Positions 32,020 through 43,914 of a DNA stretch of 64,000 bases are shown here, in pieces. The first letter of the stretch is position 1. Every line of letters begins with the position of its first letter. Both the position numbers and the translations under genes were made by a program. The DNA is from Parelaphostrongylus tenuis (Eukaryota > Nematoda > Chromadorea > Rhabditida > Metastrongylidae): contig JAHQIW010004658.1 of NCBI GenBank assembly GCA_019055375.1, forward strand, positions 124,001 through 188,000, written 5' to 3'. The notes beneath the pieces are model-generated. The model had not been told where the DNA came from. It saw nothing but the letters and a program-made list of their open reading frames with translations, and searched no databases.

Positions 32020-32050
32020 CTGAAGAAGACAAGTGTCGAAATGTTAGCCC
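32020..32050 (+). ncRNA. Penelope-type hammerhead-like motif
   Basis: CTGAAGA, one unpaired A, perfect stem GACA-AG-TGTC, GAAA, then TGTTAGC. The stem sequence differs from the copies at 31.7-31.9 kb while pairing is kept. Confidence 0.4.
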
Positions 32051-32297
32051 AGCAAATCTTAGCTTCAACTTTATGCCATTGGCTTAATCAAGAAGGAAGA
32101 TATAGTCATTGATTAGTGATGACGAGGTTAGAGGAAGGTTAAGGAAAGGCGGTTTATAGTGCGTTTAGACTTTGTTGGATTTTTGCTGTATTCCCAGCAG
32201 TTTTCCGTCTTTTTGTTCTTCTCATTGGTGTTCTAGTAATCTTACGAACGATTTCTTTATCGTTGTGTTTCGCTCGAGGATGTCATCATCTGCTATT

Positions 32298-32888
32298 AGG
32301 TCGTTCCATAAGTTTTGGCAGCTAGAGCAGTGAACACGAAATTTTCCTAGCCAGAAATAATTGAATCTGCATGATTTTGCTACCATTCAATGGCTCATTT
32401 CTAGTGAATATTTTGGTGTACAACTTGCCTAGACTTGCTTCAGGATGGAGCTATCTTGGGAATAGATTCGCTTGCTACTCATGCATGAATGGCATGTAGG
32501 GGAAGGTGCTAGTAAAGCGTCGCTCAAGATTAATGGAGCTCCTGTGGACGACTCGAACCCGACTGATCCTCAGACTGTTCTCTCCAGCTTTTGACTTCCC
32601 GACTCACTTCCTAGCTGTTCCCCCTGCAACTGTATCATCGCCCCAAACCCATTATCCTTGCGCGCCACTTGACCAGCATTTTTGCCTACACGATATTCAT
32701 CGCATGAGTAGCAAGCGAATTTGTTCCCAAAACAGCTCTATCATGAAGCAAGCATAGACAAGTTATATACAAAAATGTTTGCAAGAAAATGCTCAATCGA
32801 ACGATACCCAAACCATGCAATTTTAATTACTTCTGGTTTATAAATTTGGTGTTTATTGCTCATGTGCCAGAATTTATACATTATGCTA
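32298..32888. mobile_element. mariner-derived foldback next to rap-1
   Basis: Starts TTAGGTCGTTCCATAAGTT; left arm MELSWE region at 32443, right arm inverted from about 32550, ending just before the rap-1 5' acceptor. An uninterrupted relative of the 21.6-kb copy, which confirms the empty site there. Confidence 0.75.
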
Positions 32889-32894
32889 ATAACA

Positions 32895-32905
32895 ATTTTT
32901 CCAGA
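32895..32905 (+). promoter_or_regulatory. Splice acceptor just before rap-1 ATG (possible spliced-leader site)
   Basis: A pyrimidine run followed by CCAG ends 9 bases before the start codon. In nematodes such a site is often where the spliced leader joins; it could equally be the acceptor of a 5' UTR intron. A mariner-derived foldback ends within about 20 bases upstream. Confidence 0.45.
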
Positions 32906-32913
32906 GACGAATC

Positions 32914-35900
32914 ATGCGCGAGTATAAAATCGTAGTTCTGGGCAGTGGTGGTGTAGGGAAGTCGGCTTTGGTGAGTTTTTTTCGACATCTCTCGTTGTCT
33001 TTTTCCTTTTCACTCGACCTCTCAGAGCTTCTGTAAGCTGATTTTTGATCGAGATGGTCCTTCTTTCAATGTATCGGTTGTTATGTTGACATTTTTTTTG
33101 TTTCCAAAGACTAAGTGAAATGAAAATTGTCAGTGTTGTAGACCGTTCAATTTGTGCAAGGGATCTTCGTAGAAAAGTATGACCCGACGATTGAGGATAG
33201 TTATAGGAAGGTGAATGTTCTCTCTTAGACTGGTTATTTTATTGCTTAATTGAGATCTGGGATCTTCTAATTACTGTAAAATTACAGCAAGTTGAAGTAG
33301 ATGGGCAACAATGCATGCTGGAAATTCTCGACACTGCCGGAACGGTTTTTTTTTGTTTTTTCTTTTTGTAATCAATCGAAAATCGTCTTATTTGACCGCC
33401 GATTGCGGCTTATGATGTTGTAATAAACCCAATGATGTAGAGTGGTGTGCAAAAACGTTTGCGTCAGCCGGGATTTGGAACCACATCTTACTCCTTCCAA
33501 GAGCATGTGCTAAAACGTTGCACCACCGACCTATTTTTGTATTACTACAGTGAATTAGGCAGGCCTTTTCTAAAACTAAGCAGAATATCAAAGTTATCAT
33601 TTCTGAAGCTATTGAAGGACTATGAGAACTCTAGTAGAGAAGCTCGTTAAGCGACACAGCTTTTGAATACGCGCGCGCATTATACTGTACACGCCTCTTT
33701 CAGGAAGTCAGTGTTGAAATGGACCCTAGCAACTTGCTCATCTTGTTGAATCGGATGATTTCCGTGTCGTTGTCGACGATGTTTATTAAGCCAAAAAACA
33801 TCTGTATATCTGCAATTGGGATGGACTATCTGACTGCTTTGTACAATGAGTCAGAAATTCTTGACTGCTTACAGATAACACTGCTAAATGCCTTGAATCA
33901 GTATGAAACAGCTCCACAATCAAGTGGACCATTAGTAGTTTTGTAACCGAGTCGTGTTCATTGGAAAAGGCTTCTAGTATCTATTCGAAAGTATGAAATC
34001 TGGACATTTCCAATACTATGCTTGGTTTTTAGGAAGGGCTTCTTAGTGCGTTATAGTAGCGAAAGTAAGATTGTCTGTGACATTAGGTCTGCTTGACTCG
34101 TTTCACTCGAGTCCTTGGATGGTTTTTCCCCAAGCATTCGGTACCCAGTTGCCAGCTTGAATCGTGTTCGTTCTGAAACTACAATTTAGATTCTGAAAAA
34201 TGTCTTCTTAAAGCGTTGTAAGAGCGAGAAGAGTGTTAAGTTTCACCTCCGACGTCTTCTTCGCACATAGCTGTTTCATATGCATCGTGAGCAGAGCATA
34301 TGAAAAAGAAGGAGAAATTGTGCTGCATCACGATGTCAAAAAGAAGGTCTAAAATTTCTTTAAAACGGCTGAAAATTTCTTAATCAGTGGGAACAAATCA
34401 CGCGCTCTCGAATCGCGCTGCGCGCTGCGATTTCGGCTACCATCCTGAAAAGGTGTGGCTTTCGCTCTCTATCCAGGAATTTCCCCTCGGTTTTAAAAAC
34501 CTTCAAGTTTCTCGTATTAGAAATGTAGAAGAGACTTCGTTCTATCGTTCTATACATGTCGACATGCTATCTTCATTTTATGTCACCAATTAAATTAGCT
34601 GTAATGTTCATTCAACAGGCTCAGCACTTTAATTGTGTAACGTGATCCTTTTTTTTTTTGCCCTTACAGCGCTCTATCAAGACCGTTCCAAAGCCTCAAC
34701 CCAGATGCAGAATCACCAAGATTTGTATTTTCAAAAGGACATAAAAGGTTTGATGAAAAGCCACACTACAAACCATAGTTGAGTAAAATATGCACTATGA
34801 GTATGGAACGTAATTTTCTCTTTGCAGTGCTACAGCGCTAAAAGAAATTTTCCAAGAATCCAAACTTAGTATCAAAATTACCGTTTCTCAAGTTGTTGAA
34901 CGGCTGCTAAATCTATAGCAAAGAAATTTTGTGGAGCGAAAAAACCAAGCAAACACAAATGCGAAACACTCTGTAAACTCCGATGGTTAAACGTAGTAAA
35001 CTTTTTGTCGTTGCTACAGCCGGAGAAACCTTTTTCAGAAATCATTCTCAGTGATAGATACACATTTTCCTTCCAGCTATTGATTGAGTTCTAAAAGTCC
35101 GGTGAAAAGTCTGTGCCAAATGAGAGGACCAAACGTCAACGTACCACGTGTGGTATTTGAGGTCCCCAGAGAGTTAATATTGTCATGGTCCCTAAAATTC
35201 CACTTATCAAAACATTAGCGATCCTGCCAAAAGAGCTAAAATAAGAAGGCTGATTGCTGTTTGAACTATGAGTCAGAAATTTCTGCGTCTGTTCAGATTG
35301 ATAACACTATCAATTACCTTGAATCATTATGATAAAGCTCTTTAATCAGATAAAGTACTAAAGTGAATGTGTAGTCGTGAACCGACACTAAGATCAACCC
35401 TGTGGTCTCGCTAATCCTCTCCCTGAATAGAAAAACTTTGAGAAAAAAAAGTGAAAGTCTTCATGTGTACTAAAGACAAACGAGAAAGGTAAGAGAGGAC
35501 CTTAGGAAATGCCCCTTTTCAATGGAACTAGCTGCAAGGTTGGCATTCCTGCCTTCAATATCGATGGCTAACGTATCCAATGTAGGTAGTTTAACGGCTG
35601 ATAAAGACGAATTACCGCAACTCTATCATCTGATTTTGAACAGAAATAGCAGCTTCCGCTTAGGTATCTATCAACAAAAATTTTGTGAAAGTTGGTCTTT
35701 CGAAGTAGGCTAGAAAGACTTTGAATCTCTATTTCAGGAGCAATTCACTGCAATGCGTGATCTCTATATGAAAAATGGTCAGGGTTTTGTGCTTGTTTAC
35801 TCGATCACCGCTCAATCGACATTTAATGATCTGATGGATCTTCGCGATCAAATTCTCCGAGTGAAGGATACTGATGAAGTAAGTCGGCTATCTTCTCTAT

Positions 35901-38900
35901 GGTGTTTTTCTCCAATATTGGTCGTTCTTATGGATCGAATCAGTTTGAAATTATTTTGAATGAAAAGTGTTGTTTATCTGAAGGTACCAATGATTTTGGT
36001 CGGAAACAAGTGCGATCTTGAAGATGAACGTGTCGTTGGAAAGGATCAGGGGCAAAATTTAGCCCGTCAGTTTGGTTCGGCGTTTCTGGAGACATCTGCC
36101 AAAGCTAAAATCAATGTTAATGAGGTTTGTAATATTATTAGAGCTCTATAGCATTATCGCTTAATTCATTCCATTGTTGTTGAAGTTCGTCTTAAATTTA
36201 TTTTTCAAAGCTTTTTTTTTTCGAGAACTTAGCGCTTAAATGTCACTTTATATTACAAAGATTTTCGCAACCTGCAGTGCATGTTCTATCTTTCCTCTGG
36301 TATCTTGTTGATAGTTGTACTTCGATACCAGTAGTATCCCACCAAGCCCGTTCAGCGACGTTCCAATTTCTTTGTCATAAGCTAGCAATATGCTGCAAGA
36401 ACCGGATGCTGCTCATTTGTACATCTAGGATCACCCCAGGCAGTGGTAGTCGGTCACTCAATGAACCATTGAAGAGTTCGCATGAATTTCAAATAAGTAT
36501 TACTTTTGCAAAGGAACTCATGTTGCGCAGTGGTCAGAGGTGCTCTGCGTCGCACACAAGGTCCATGGTTTCTTACACGCTCTCTGGCTCAGCAAGTCAT
36601 CCATCCTTCCGGGGTCAGTCAAATTGGTACCAGGCAGGTCTCAGACTTGTATGGGAGGATAAGCAGCACTGACTCGGTTCAACAGGAGGTCCACCGCGAG
36701 TCATTGAAGACGCCAGATATGCATACAATCACCTCAACGAAGCTACAAATTCGAAGACGAATGCATGGCGCATCCTTCAGGGATTGATCAGCGGCGGAAA
36801 CTTTGTATCTTCATCCTTTTGTCAAGAGTTGACAAAGAGAAACTGAAGTGGCTAGCGAACTTTGGACGCTACACAGCTGAGTACTTAGTTCAACTTTCAA
36901 CTACAGGTTGTTTTCTTTCTAGTATTATATGTCTGCATAAAGGGTTTTTGCCCCATTTCTTTGAAAAGATTTTCTGCTTCTTCACCTTTTGAAGTTGAGA
37001 AGTACTCAGGACTTTGCTATTTTTATCTGAAATTAACGCTGAAGCAGTCCAAATTCAGTATAGTCTGATGGAAAGTTTTAAACCTTTCATGAGGTCTGTT
37101 ATGGTACTTCTAGTACTAGACATACTTTTCGCCTTTCTAGCAAGTCTCATCACTAGCACCTATTATAGGGAATCGACGCCCCACATGTTTTATCTTGCGT
37201 TAAATGAAAATATCACTCTACGTGGCGTTCTTTCAAAGGGATTAATTGTTGATTGTCGTGTTCGGCTTACGGCTTGTGCCAGCATATGTACATATATTTA
37301 TATACATATACATATAAGTACATATGTATGTTTAAATGTACATATACATATGTATATGTGAATGTATATGTATGTACGCCTTTGAAAGCCTTTGATTCAG
37401 TGGAAACAGAAGCGGTTATAGAGGCTCTGGATAACCAGGGCGTCCCTACTCGGTACATAATGATCCTTCGTGAGCTTTATAAAGATTTCACGACCAGAAT
37501 ATCTCCATTCTACAACAATATCACCATTGACGTAAGAAGAGGGGTTCGACAAGGCGATACAATATCGCCAAAACTATTCACTGCCACCCTACAAAACGTC
37601 ATGCGAACATTAGAATGGGACGAAATGGGAGTGAAAATTGACGGTCGACAATTAAACCATCTTCGCTTTGCTGACGATATCGTTCTCATAACACCAAACA
37701 TCAGCCAAGCGGAACGAATGTTGACTGATTTCGATAACGCCTGTGGAAAGATCGGTCTTCAACTGAATCTAACGAAAACAATGTTCATGAGGAACGGATG
37801 GGTTTCTAATGCCCCATTCACGCTCAACGGAACGACAATTTCCGAATGCTCCAGTTACATCTATTTAGGTCGTGAAATCAACATGATGAACGATCCAGCC
37901 CCAGAGTTGAGCAGGAGGAAACGAGCGGCTTGGGGAACGTTTAAGAGCATCGAAGATGTAGTGAAGAGGACAAAGAACATCCGACTCCGTGCCCACCTTT
38001 TCGACTCGACAATTATCCCTGCCCTAACGTATGCAGCAGAAACCTGGTCGCTACGTAAGCAGGATGAAAGATCACTTGCCGTTATCGAACGCGCAGTCGA
38101 AAGGTCGATGCTAGGAGTATCTCGTATCTCGCAAATGAGACAAAGGATCCGAACTTCCGACCTACGTCAACGATCGAAAATCAGAGACGCCGTTCTACAC
38201 GCCAGGATATCGAAAATAAGGTGGGCCGGACACGTGATGCGCTTCAACGACAACCGATGGACGAGAGCCGTTACCGACTGGATTCCTCGGGACGTCAACC
38301 CTCTAAAGGAAGACCACTGACCCGTTGGTCCGATTTCTTCACGAAAGCGATGGAAGAAAGATATGATGCTCAGCGAATTCCTAGAGCAAGGAGGACCCAC
38401 TGGGCTACTCTTGCACGCGATAGGGAAAAATGGAAGAGTTGCTGGTACGCGCTCGAGTCACTCGACGATCAACGGGACGACAGGTGATACAGGTGATGTA
38501 TGTACGCATATATAAATATGCATATATGTATGCATACGTATGTACATTTATACTTACTTGGATACTAGGGCAATCCGTCTTCACGAATTCTGCGTATTCT
38601 AGCACATTTTCCATTCGTCTCTTCTTCTCGTGATTATGTTCCATGGTGGTGGTTTGATTCGAGCATGGCGGCTGCCACGAATTTCATAGGCTCTCTTTAA
38701 AGCAACGGCAGATGCAAATACAACTGATTAATTCTTCTAACAAACGCATCCTCCCAACGTGAAGGTGGAGATGGGTGTATTCTTGTGGAGTCCGTTCTCG
38801 GAGATGGGTGTATTCTCGTGGAGTCAACTCTGCAGTTCGTCTTCGTCCATCTGTCGTCTCATCTACTCATTATAATACTGGCCTATCTGTGTATATACAT

Positions 38901-39427
38901 GTATATGCGTAGTATATGCATATATGTATCAATATATCAGATCTTTGAATCGAGGTCTCAACACAGTCGAATGAAAGTGTTGATGTATACATTGATGCAC
39001 TTCGCAAGCCAGGCATATGGCAGTCGACCATCAATTCACTCTGAAAAGACACCATGTTGAGTGATCTTCTCACCAGACGCAGAGTATGACTTGTTCGGTG
39101 TCGATTTCCTATGATAAGGCGGGCGTAGCCGAATGGCATGCGTTTGTGATGACGCTTTCTGGTTAGCGAAGATGCGCTGTTAGCACTAGGGGTTAAAATT
39201 CAAATTTCAAGGAGAGAATTTTTGTGCTTATAGGTGGCATTTGGTGCTACTCTAGTTGGTGTGATCTGTCATAAGAGCTATATGTAGTATAACCTCGCAA
39301 TTGAACAATAGCTGTTATTTTGCAGGTTTTTTACGATTTGATACGGCAGATCAATCGCCGTTATCCAGAAAACGGCAAGAGACAAGGACGTGGTTCGAAG
39401 GGGTGTTGTAAGTGTACTGTTATGTGA
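32914..39427 (+). CDS. rap-1: Rap1 small GTPase, six exons
   Basis: Exons 32914-32970, 33142-33210, 33288-33344, 35738-35878, 35984-36124 and 39326-39427, all phase 0 with GT/AG borders, total 188 residues. G1 P-loop [10 protein letters not shown] (residues 10-19; Gly12 equivalent present), switch [10 protein letters not shown] with the effector Thr35, G3 [13 protein letters not shown] (Thr61, the Rap hallmark where Ras has Gln), G4 [14 protein letters not shown]5 [10 protein letters not shown]. The C-terminus is basic and ends KGCCKCTVM, a CaaX box (CTVM) for prenylation and membrane anchoring. Rap1 acts in integrin and cadherin adhesion signalling and is switched by GEFs and GAPs. Intron 3 holds a tRNA-derived element; intron 5 (3.2 kb) holds a SINE and an RTE fragment. 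A clean acceptor (CCAG at 32904) lies 9 bases before the ATG, possibly a spliced-leader site. Confidence 0.96.
33415..33535 (-). mobile_element. N1 element in rap-1 intron 3
   Basis: CAATGATGTAGAGTGGTGTGC, then GCGTCAGCCGGGATTTGGAAC inverse B box and GAGCATGTGCTAAAACG inverse A box; the 3' flanking exon is untouched. Confidence 0.75.
36520..36815 (+). mobile_element. tRNA-derived SINE S1 in rap-1 intron 5
   Basis: Plus orientation: head with TGCGCAGTGGTCAGAGGTGC, B box decayed (GGTCCATGGTTTC), intact body and tail. Confidence 0.85.
37379..38487 (+). pseudogene. RTE-type non-LTR retrotransposon, 5'-truncated reverse transcriptase
   Basis: Lies in rap-1 intron 5, same strand. The frame enters at RT motif A (KAFDSVET), continues with [16 protein letters not shown] (motif B) and the catalytic FADDIVLI box at 37667-37690, then the RTE C-terminal region ([39 protein letters not shown]). 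A frameshift near 38305 moves the last part ([33 protein letters not shown]) to another frame, ending at a TGA near 38487. The endonuclease half is missing; the 5' junction is an ATGTAC-rich microsatellite. The 3' end shows the GTGAT-type tail. The RT lineage is sure; this copy is not active. Confidence 0.95.
38940..39200 (+). mobile_element. Family C repeat fragment in rap-1 intron 5
   Basis: Parallels 30.54-30.73 kb: GAGGTCTCAACA start, GTTGATGTATACATTG, CTCACCAGACG, then CTATGATAAGGCGGGCG in place of the ribozyme core. Decayed. Confidence 0.4.
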
Positions 39428-39469
39428 CTGATAAACACTTCGTTTGGCAACAAGTTATTTTGGCTAACG

Positions 39470-39552
39470 TCTCGGTGTCTTCGTCTGCTTTAGAACTGAT
39501 TGATTCGCATTGTTGATGAAGACGAAGATAGCGAAACGTTAGCTGACTAAAC
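39470..39552. ncRNA. Inverted pair of Penelope-type hammerhead-like motifs
   Basis: Plus strand TTGATGA, GACGAAGATAGC, GAAACGTTAGC near 39514-39546, and a minus-strand partner around 39470-39500 (GAAGACACCGAGACGTTAGCC). Just 3' of rap-1. Confidence 0.3.
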
Positions 39553-39559
39553 CTTGCCT

Positions 39560-41210
39560 TTATCAAACTCTTGTAAGATGAGAATTTTCCAAAGCACTCA
39601 TTGATTCTTTACGTTTATGTTGAATAATTATCAATTTCTAAGCTATAATATTCGTTGTATTATCTTCTAATATCTCGTATTATAATATTGTCTTCCTATT
39701 TTGTATGTTGCGCATGTTTATATCTATGTATCATTTAGGGAGTAGAAATCTTAAGTTGCATCCGCTTTATTTTCGACTGTTTTCATTGAAAAGCCAATTT
39801 GCACACACACACAGAGTTGCTGTATATGTTAGTAATAAGTAGATAAAGCGAGCTCCGTGATAGCACAGGGTCAGTGTGGTAAGGGGTACATAAGTGAGCT
39901 TGGAAACCTATTATTATTATGTGGCAATGTGCTCCACTGGCCCTGACGGAAGATGAACTCTCTCTTGAGAAGGCGTTGCTGTAGGATGTGGCACAGAAGC
40001 TTGGGCGCGGAGCTCATCACTACATGGTGGTGATGTGCTCTATTGATCCTGATGGAGAGATTCTCTTTCTCCGGAGGGATGTGTCTAGGTGTGGCTGCCA
40101 AACAGGGGCGGATACAGAAGAGTCACCACATAATTACGAACATTCGTTGAACTGCTAGTTATTGATCCCACTTTGTTCGATTTCTTGAGGCACAAGCCAT
40201 AACTCCTATTTTCTATACACAGTACAACAGAAATGTTCTTTGGCTTGAACATCTGAGGGTATGTCTAAGTGAATGAGAATCTTGTTGCATTGATTTTAGA
40301 ACTCATAGCGACCGACATTAGTGCTCACATAGAGATTTAGTCATCAAGCATCAAGATGCATAGTATATTCCCTCTTTTCGAAGCCAGAATGCAGGGCCTA
40401 TCCACTTTTCATTGAAGCATAAATACAGATTTCTCTGTGAGTGTTTATAATCCGGATGCTGATTTCTCTCATTACGGCTTGCTGTAGTGTGCCTTATTCG
40501 AGCCACCCCATCACTAGAAGAAGCAGCTTGTCAAAGGATCACTTTATATATCGTTTTTGCTCCTCACTGTTCCCCATGAGCCTTTTCATATATTTTTTGG
40601 CGTGGTACTTGTATTCTTCTTCGGCCACGTCTAGCCTTTCACTGTCACATATTTAGTATCACTTTGTTTTCTGAGTATAATTTATTTGCTTTTTCCGGTT
40701 TCTGTCATATCGCTCTTTGTGGTCTTTGTACTATTATTGGCGTTATGTTAACTAAAATAAGACGTTCGTGTTTTGTTTTCCTGACATGCATTAATTTTTC
40801 ATCTGTTCAAAATCCATAGGACCATTCTCGCGCACTTCTGCTTGTGGTGGCATTCCTTTGCTTTTTCTTCATCTACAGTAATTCCTTTGTTTAATTGGAA
40901 TTGTTTGAGACAGGTGGTAAACGCCGCTGTATCAAAGAATTGTCAAGTTTATTTAATTAAGCAATAAATCTCAATGGCAAATTTGCGATCAAGGAAAGTC
41001 AAGGTAATTCACTGAAAATAATTTTTACTGAAGTCAAACAAGATTTCATAAGACATCGTTTGGTTACTGTTCATTTCTTGTGAACCCTAATCAAGACTTC
41101 TGTCTCAACGATATCTGGTTGACGGGACTCTTCTGGACCATCAAGTAAACTTTATTGGCCGGAAGATGTTCGCTCATATGCGGCAAAATTTAATTTTCAG
41201 CGTAATGGTT
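39560..41210. other. Spacer 3' of rap-1
   Basis: AT-rich with a short CA run (39803) and AATAAA at about 40964. A weak inverted segment (GTGGCAATGTGCTCCACTGG, GGTGATGTGCTCTATTGATCC) repeats at 39920 and 40028. No gene seen. Confidence 0.45.
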
Positions 41211-41214
41211 TGAA

Positions 41215-41330
41215 TATACCCATTGATGAAGAGTGATGTGCAAAACTTTCGCGTCAGCGGGGACTAGAACCCGCAACTCATTCTTTCCGGGAGCGCGTGC
41301 TCTATCCATTACACTATATTTATATGAATA
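41215..41330 (-). mobile_element. N1 tRNA-like element
   Basis: CATTGATGAAGAGTGATGTGC, GCGTCAGCGGGGACTAGAAC, CGTGCTCTATCCATTACAC. Confidence 0.7.
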
Positions 41331-41352
41331 GCGTTACATAAAATTGTGCTGG

Positions 41353-41388
41353 CTCTGTTGAAGACGATCGTTGAAACGTTAGCAATCG
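41353..41388 (+). ncRNA. Decayed Penelope-type hammerhead-like motif
   Basis: CTGTTGA (one core change), AGACGATCGTT, GAAACGTTAGC. Same flank pattern as 31.7 and 39.5 kb. Confidence 0.25.
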
Positions 41389-41498
41389 AATCACAATGAT
41401 AATAACGTGTACAACCACAACTGATAATAACTTTGACGCTTGGACTCTTTGCAACCACAATTCTGGTATATAACTGAAGAATTATTCGGACTGTTATC

Positions 41499-41887
41499 TT
41501 GGCTCAAATAATAGTGAAAGGATCTGCTGAAATTTGAGTGTGTTCCTAATAAACTCGAAATAAAGGTATAATATAGAAATGCCAGCCAAAGAGCAATCGA
41601 GTGTACAACACACTGCGTTTGGTGAAAATCTCACTTGACATAGAAAGTAAAAGTTCGTCTTCGATATCTCTCTGCAGGGAGAGCAGGCTCACGAGAGAAC
41701 TAACTAATAAAAAGATCGAAAGACGACGGGTTCTGCCCGACTGACGAGTCTGTGAGGACGAACAGCGTGTATTGGGCTGTACAAGGGCACATTACCAGAT
41801 CACATGACATGTTGGCTCAAATAATAATGAAAGGATCTATTGAAGTTTGAGCTTGATTTTGATAAAACACTCGAAATAAAGGTATTA
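41499..41887 (+). mobile_element. Hammerhead element as a 1.2-unit tandem
   Basis: The 75-bp segment TTGGCTCAAATAATAGTG... to AAATAAAGGTA at 41499-41575 recurs at 41812-41887, giving a 313-bp period. The array therefore starts and ends within the unit, as expected for reverse transcripts of circular or concatemeric RNA. Confidence 0.75.
41735..41777 (+). ncRNA. Hammerhead motif with a covarying stem II
   Basis: GCCCGA, CTGACGA, GTCT-GTGA-GGAC (new pairs, GNRA loop), GAAC instead of GAAA, AGCGTG, TA, TTGGGC. Confidence 0.75.
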
Positions 41888-42588
41888 TTCATGTTACTAA
41901 GCATCATCAGCGTTAATACTATCGTAGCAAAAGATTGATGTGAAAATAATTATGAACGTGTTGACCTTCCTCTGCATTCTTACATTTTAGCGAAAAACAA
42001 CAAAAGCAGTTGTTTACGCACTTGAAATCAACTAGAAGAATTTAGTTGGATATTTTATATCCAAAATTGGAAGTGTACTGCTGAATCGACCACTTTCCTG
42101 TAGTACATCTTTGGTTTGTACGTCATAAATGTTGAATGGAGTAGTGCAACTTTCTACCGCGCGCTTATGAATAGTAGCGCTTCACGATAAGTATAATACT
42201 TGCGATGTTTTTTAGATGATATTCACCTTCCTTTTGTACCACTTTGTCTCTTTATTATGAAACCACAACGGAGTTCGCAGAATACACTTATCAGCTTGAC
42301 GTTGTTATCAATGAAGACAACTGCCTATGTTGATGTTACTGACTTCTTATCATTAAAGCTATCATATTCATAAATTGTGCACATACTAATCCTACAATGG
42401 ATTTCTGAAGCACTATAGCATGTCACCTCAGACTAGTCGTTTGATCTATTCCAGACAAATCTCAGGACACCAATGCTTAAGAGTTCATCATTCTCCTATA
42501 GATTCACAGATCACAACTGCTGATGTTTACACAACCCACTAGTATCACTATACAACCATATCGATATGCATTTTTGCCTATAAAAGTG

Positions 42589-42596
42589 AATCGGAG
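42589..42596 (+). promoter_or_regulatory. TATA box TATAAAAG
   Basis: Perfect TATA element 55 bp upstream of the ATG of the small membrane-protein ORF; transcription would be expected to start about 25-30 bp downstream. Confidence 0.45.
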
Positions 42597-42650
42597 CGGT
42601 GTGGAGATATTCATTTGTCAGGCGTGGCTTGTGAAGATCGTTGTCAGCAA

Positions 42651-42824
42651 ATGAAGGTCTATCTTGCAGTCGGGATCCTCTTTATGGCCGGCACTGCTCT
42701 GTACGCACTCTATGAAAGCCGAAAGGTACGTCCGTTTATCGATAAGCTTTCTCGAGCAAAAGCACTGACGTCCTACGTCCAGACTGGCAGGCACAATATC
42801 TGGCGATCTACAGACACCATCTAG
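42651..42824 (+). CDS. Candidate 57-residue single-pass membrane protein, compact gene
   Basis: Not recognised. The ATG at 42651 opens 57 residues: a hydrophobic stretch from about residue 4 to 21 (LAVGILFMAGTALYALY), then a basic tail with ESRKVRPF and a C-terminus WRSTDTI. A TATAAAAG box at 42589-42596 and AATAAA at 42849-42854 bracket it, so promoter, ORF and poly(A) signal fit in about 270 bp. The string CGAAAG/GTACGT at 42721-42732 is also a good donor, so this could instead be a first exon. Codon use looks more gene-like than the flanks, but the only support is structural. Confidence 0.45.
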   Translation: MKVYLAVGILFMAGTALYALYESRKVRPFIDKLSRAKALTSYVQTGRHNIWRSTDTI

Positions 42825-42848
42825 GGCACTCTTTTGGTCCTATTCCTC

Positions 42849-42854
42849 AATAAA
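42849..42854 (+). terminator. Poly(A) signal AATAAA
   Basis: Canonical AATAAA 25 bases after the stop codon of the small ORF, in a spacing normal for nematode 3' UTRs. Confidence 0.4.
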
Positions 42855-42904
42855 CGATTGGAGTCATTTTTAGATGGCCCTTTTATTTCATGAATTTCTC
42901 GAAT

Positions 42905-43200
42905 TTTTTTGAAGTTTGAGTCTGATTTCAAGAACACTCGAAAGAAAGGTGTGACATTTAATAACTACCAGCCAAAAGCAATCGAGTGTACAACACTGCT
43001 CATCCTCTGATTTCTTTCACGATGGCACGTGTATATAGTACGTCTGAACTTCCTCTATGTAAGGTGTTGGCTTCCTCCGAGAGGCTAAGACGAAAGGAAT
43101 TGCCCAACTGACGAGGCTGCCAAGGCCGAAGCACGTGTATTGGGCTGTGTAATGCTCACAACAAACCAGATGCATGGCTCAAAAAATAAATATCAGTCAT
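42905..43200 (+). mobile_element. Hammerhead element, single unit
   Basis: Starts AAGTTTGAGTCTGATTTC, continues CACTCGAAAGAAAGGTG, CCAGCCAAAAGCAATCGAG, ribozyme, and ends GGCTCAAAAAATAAATATCAG. Lies 50 bp after the AATAAA of the small gene. Confidence 0.75.
43102..43145 (+). ncRNA. Hammerhead motif with covarying stems I and II
   Basis: GCCCAA pairs with TTGGGC (compensatory change from GCCCGA/TCGGGC); CTGACGA intact; stem II GGCT-GCCAA-GGCC; GAAG; CACGTG; TA. Confidence 0.8.
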
Positions 43201-43914
43201 TCACATCAATCATACTTCAAATGAAGATGTAAAAGGGAGCACTACTAGGGAATACTGAATGACCTTACAAGCCACTGCACCATTTAGCGACTTAACTTCC
43301 ACTCTTACACGTTTATCACCGATCCCATCAATATTTTCGCGGATATTTTTGATTTTCATTCAGCACGGCACTTCAAATCTTGAGCATTCATTAGATTGTC
43401 GCTGATGTTATCAACTGATAATATTCAATAAGACGGATAGTAGAATGACGCAGTGAATAAGGATTTCACCACAATCGTTTAAGTGTTGATTGCTTCAGGG
43501 AGCTAAACGAAAGGAACGAAAGTGAACGCTGTGAAAAGTCATTCAGGGTTTGCCGCTATGCAACATAAAACGAACAAACATTGGTATTCGCTTCTTTCTG
43601 AATGCTTAACTAATAGTAATATTCACTGGAAGTGAATGATTAGGTGAGCATTGTTTTCGATAAAATAACTAGTGGAGGAATCAGAAAATTCTAAGATATA
43701 TTAGTTCTCAAACAAAGTCCTCGAACTTGATCCAGAAATTCCAAAGTTTTTCCAGGTAATTGAAAGTATCAAATAACATTAAGTGAACTAATCTCCGCCT
43801 GCCTGGATGCATCTCTGCCAACACCTTGGCAACAAATAAGTTCCGCGCTTAATATATTTTGCATATCCCTGTCCAGTAATGGAGCCGTCACTTGAAGTCA
43901 TTGTAACTTACTGC

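Noticed and set aside
37256..37290. Possible further hammerhead next to the RTE fragment
   Set aside because: GTGTTCGGCTTACGG resembles the GAAAC side, but the CUGANGA core and stem I are absent.
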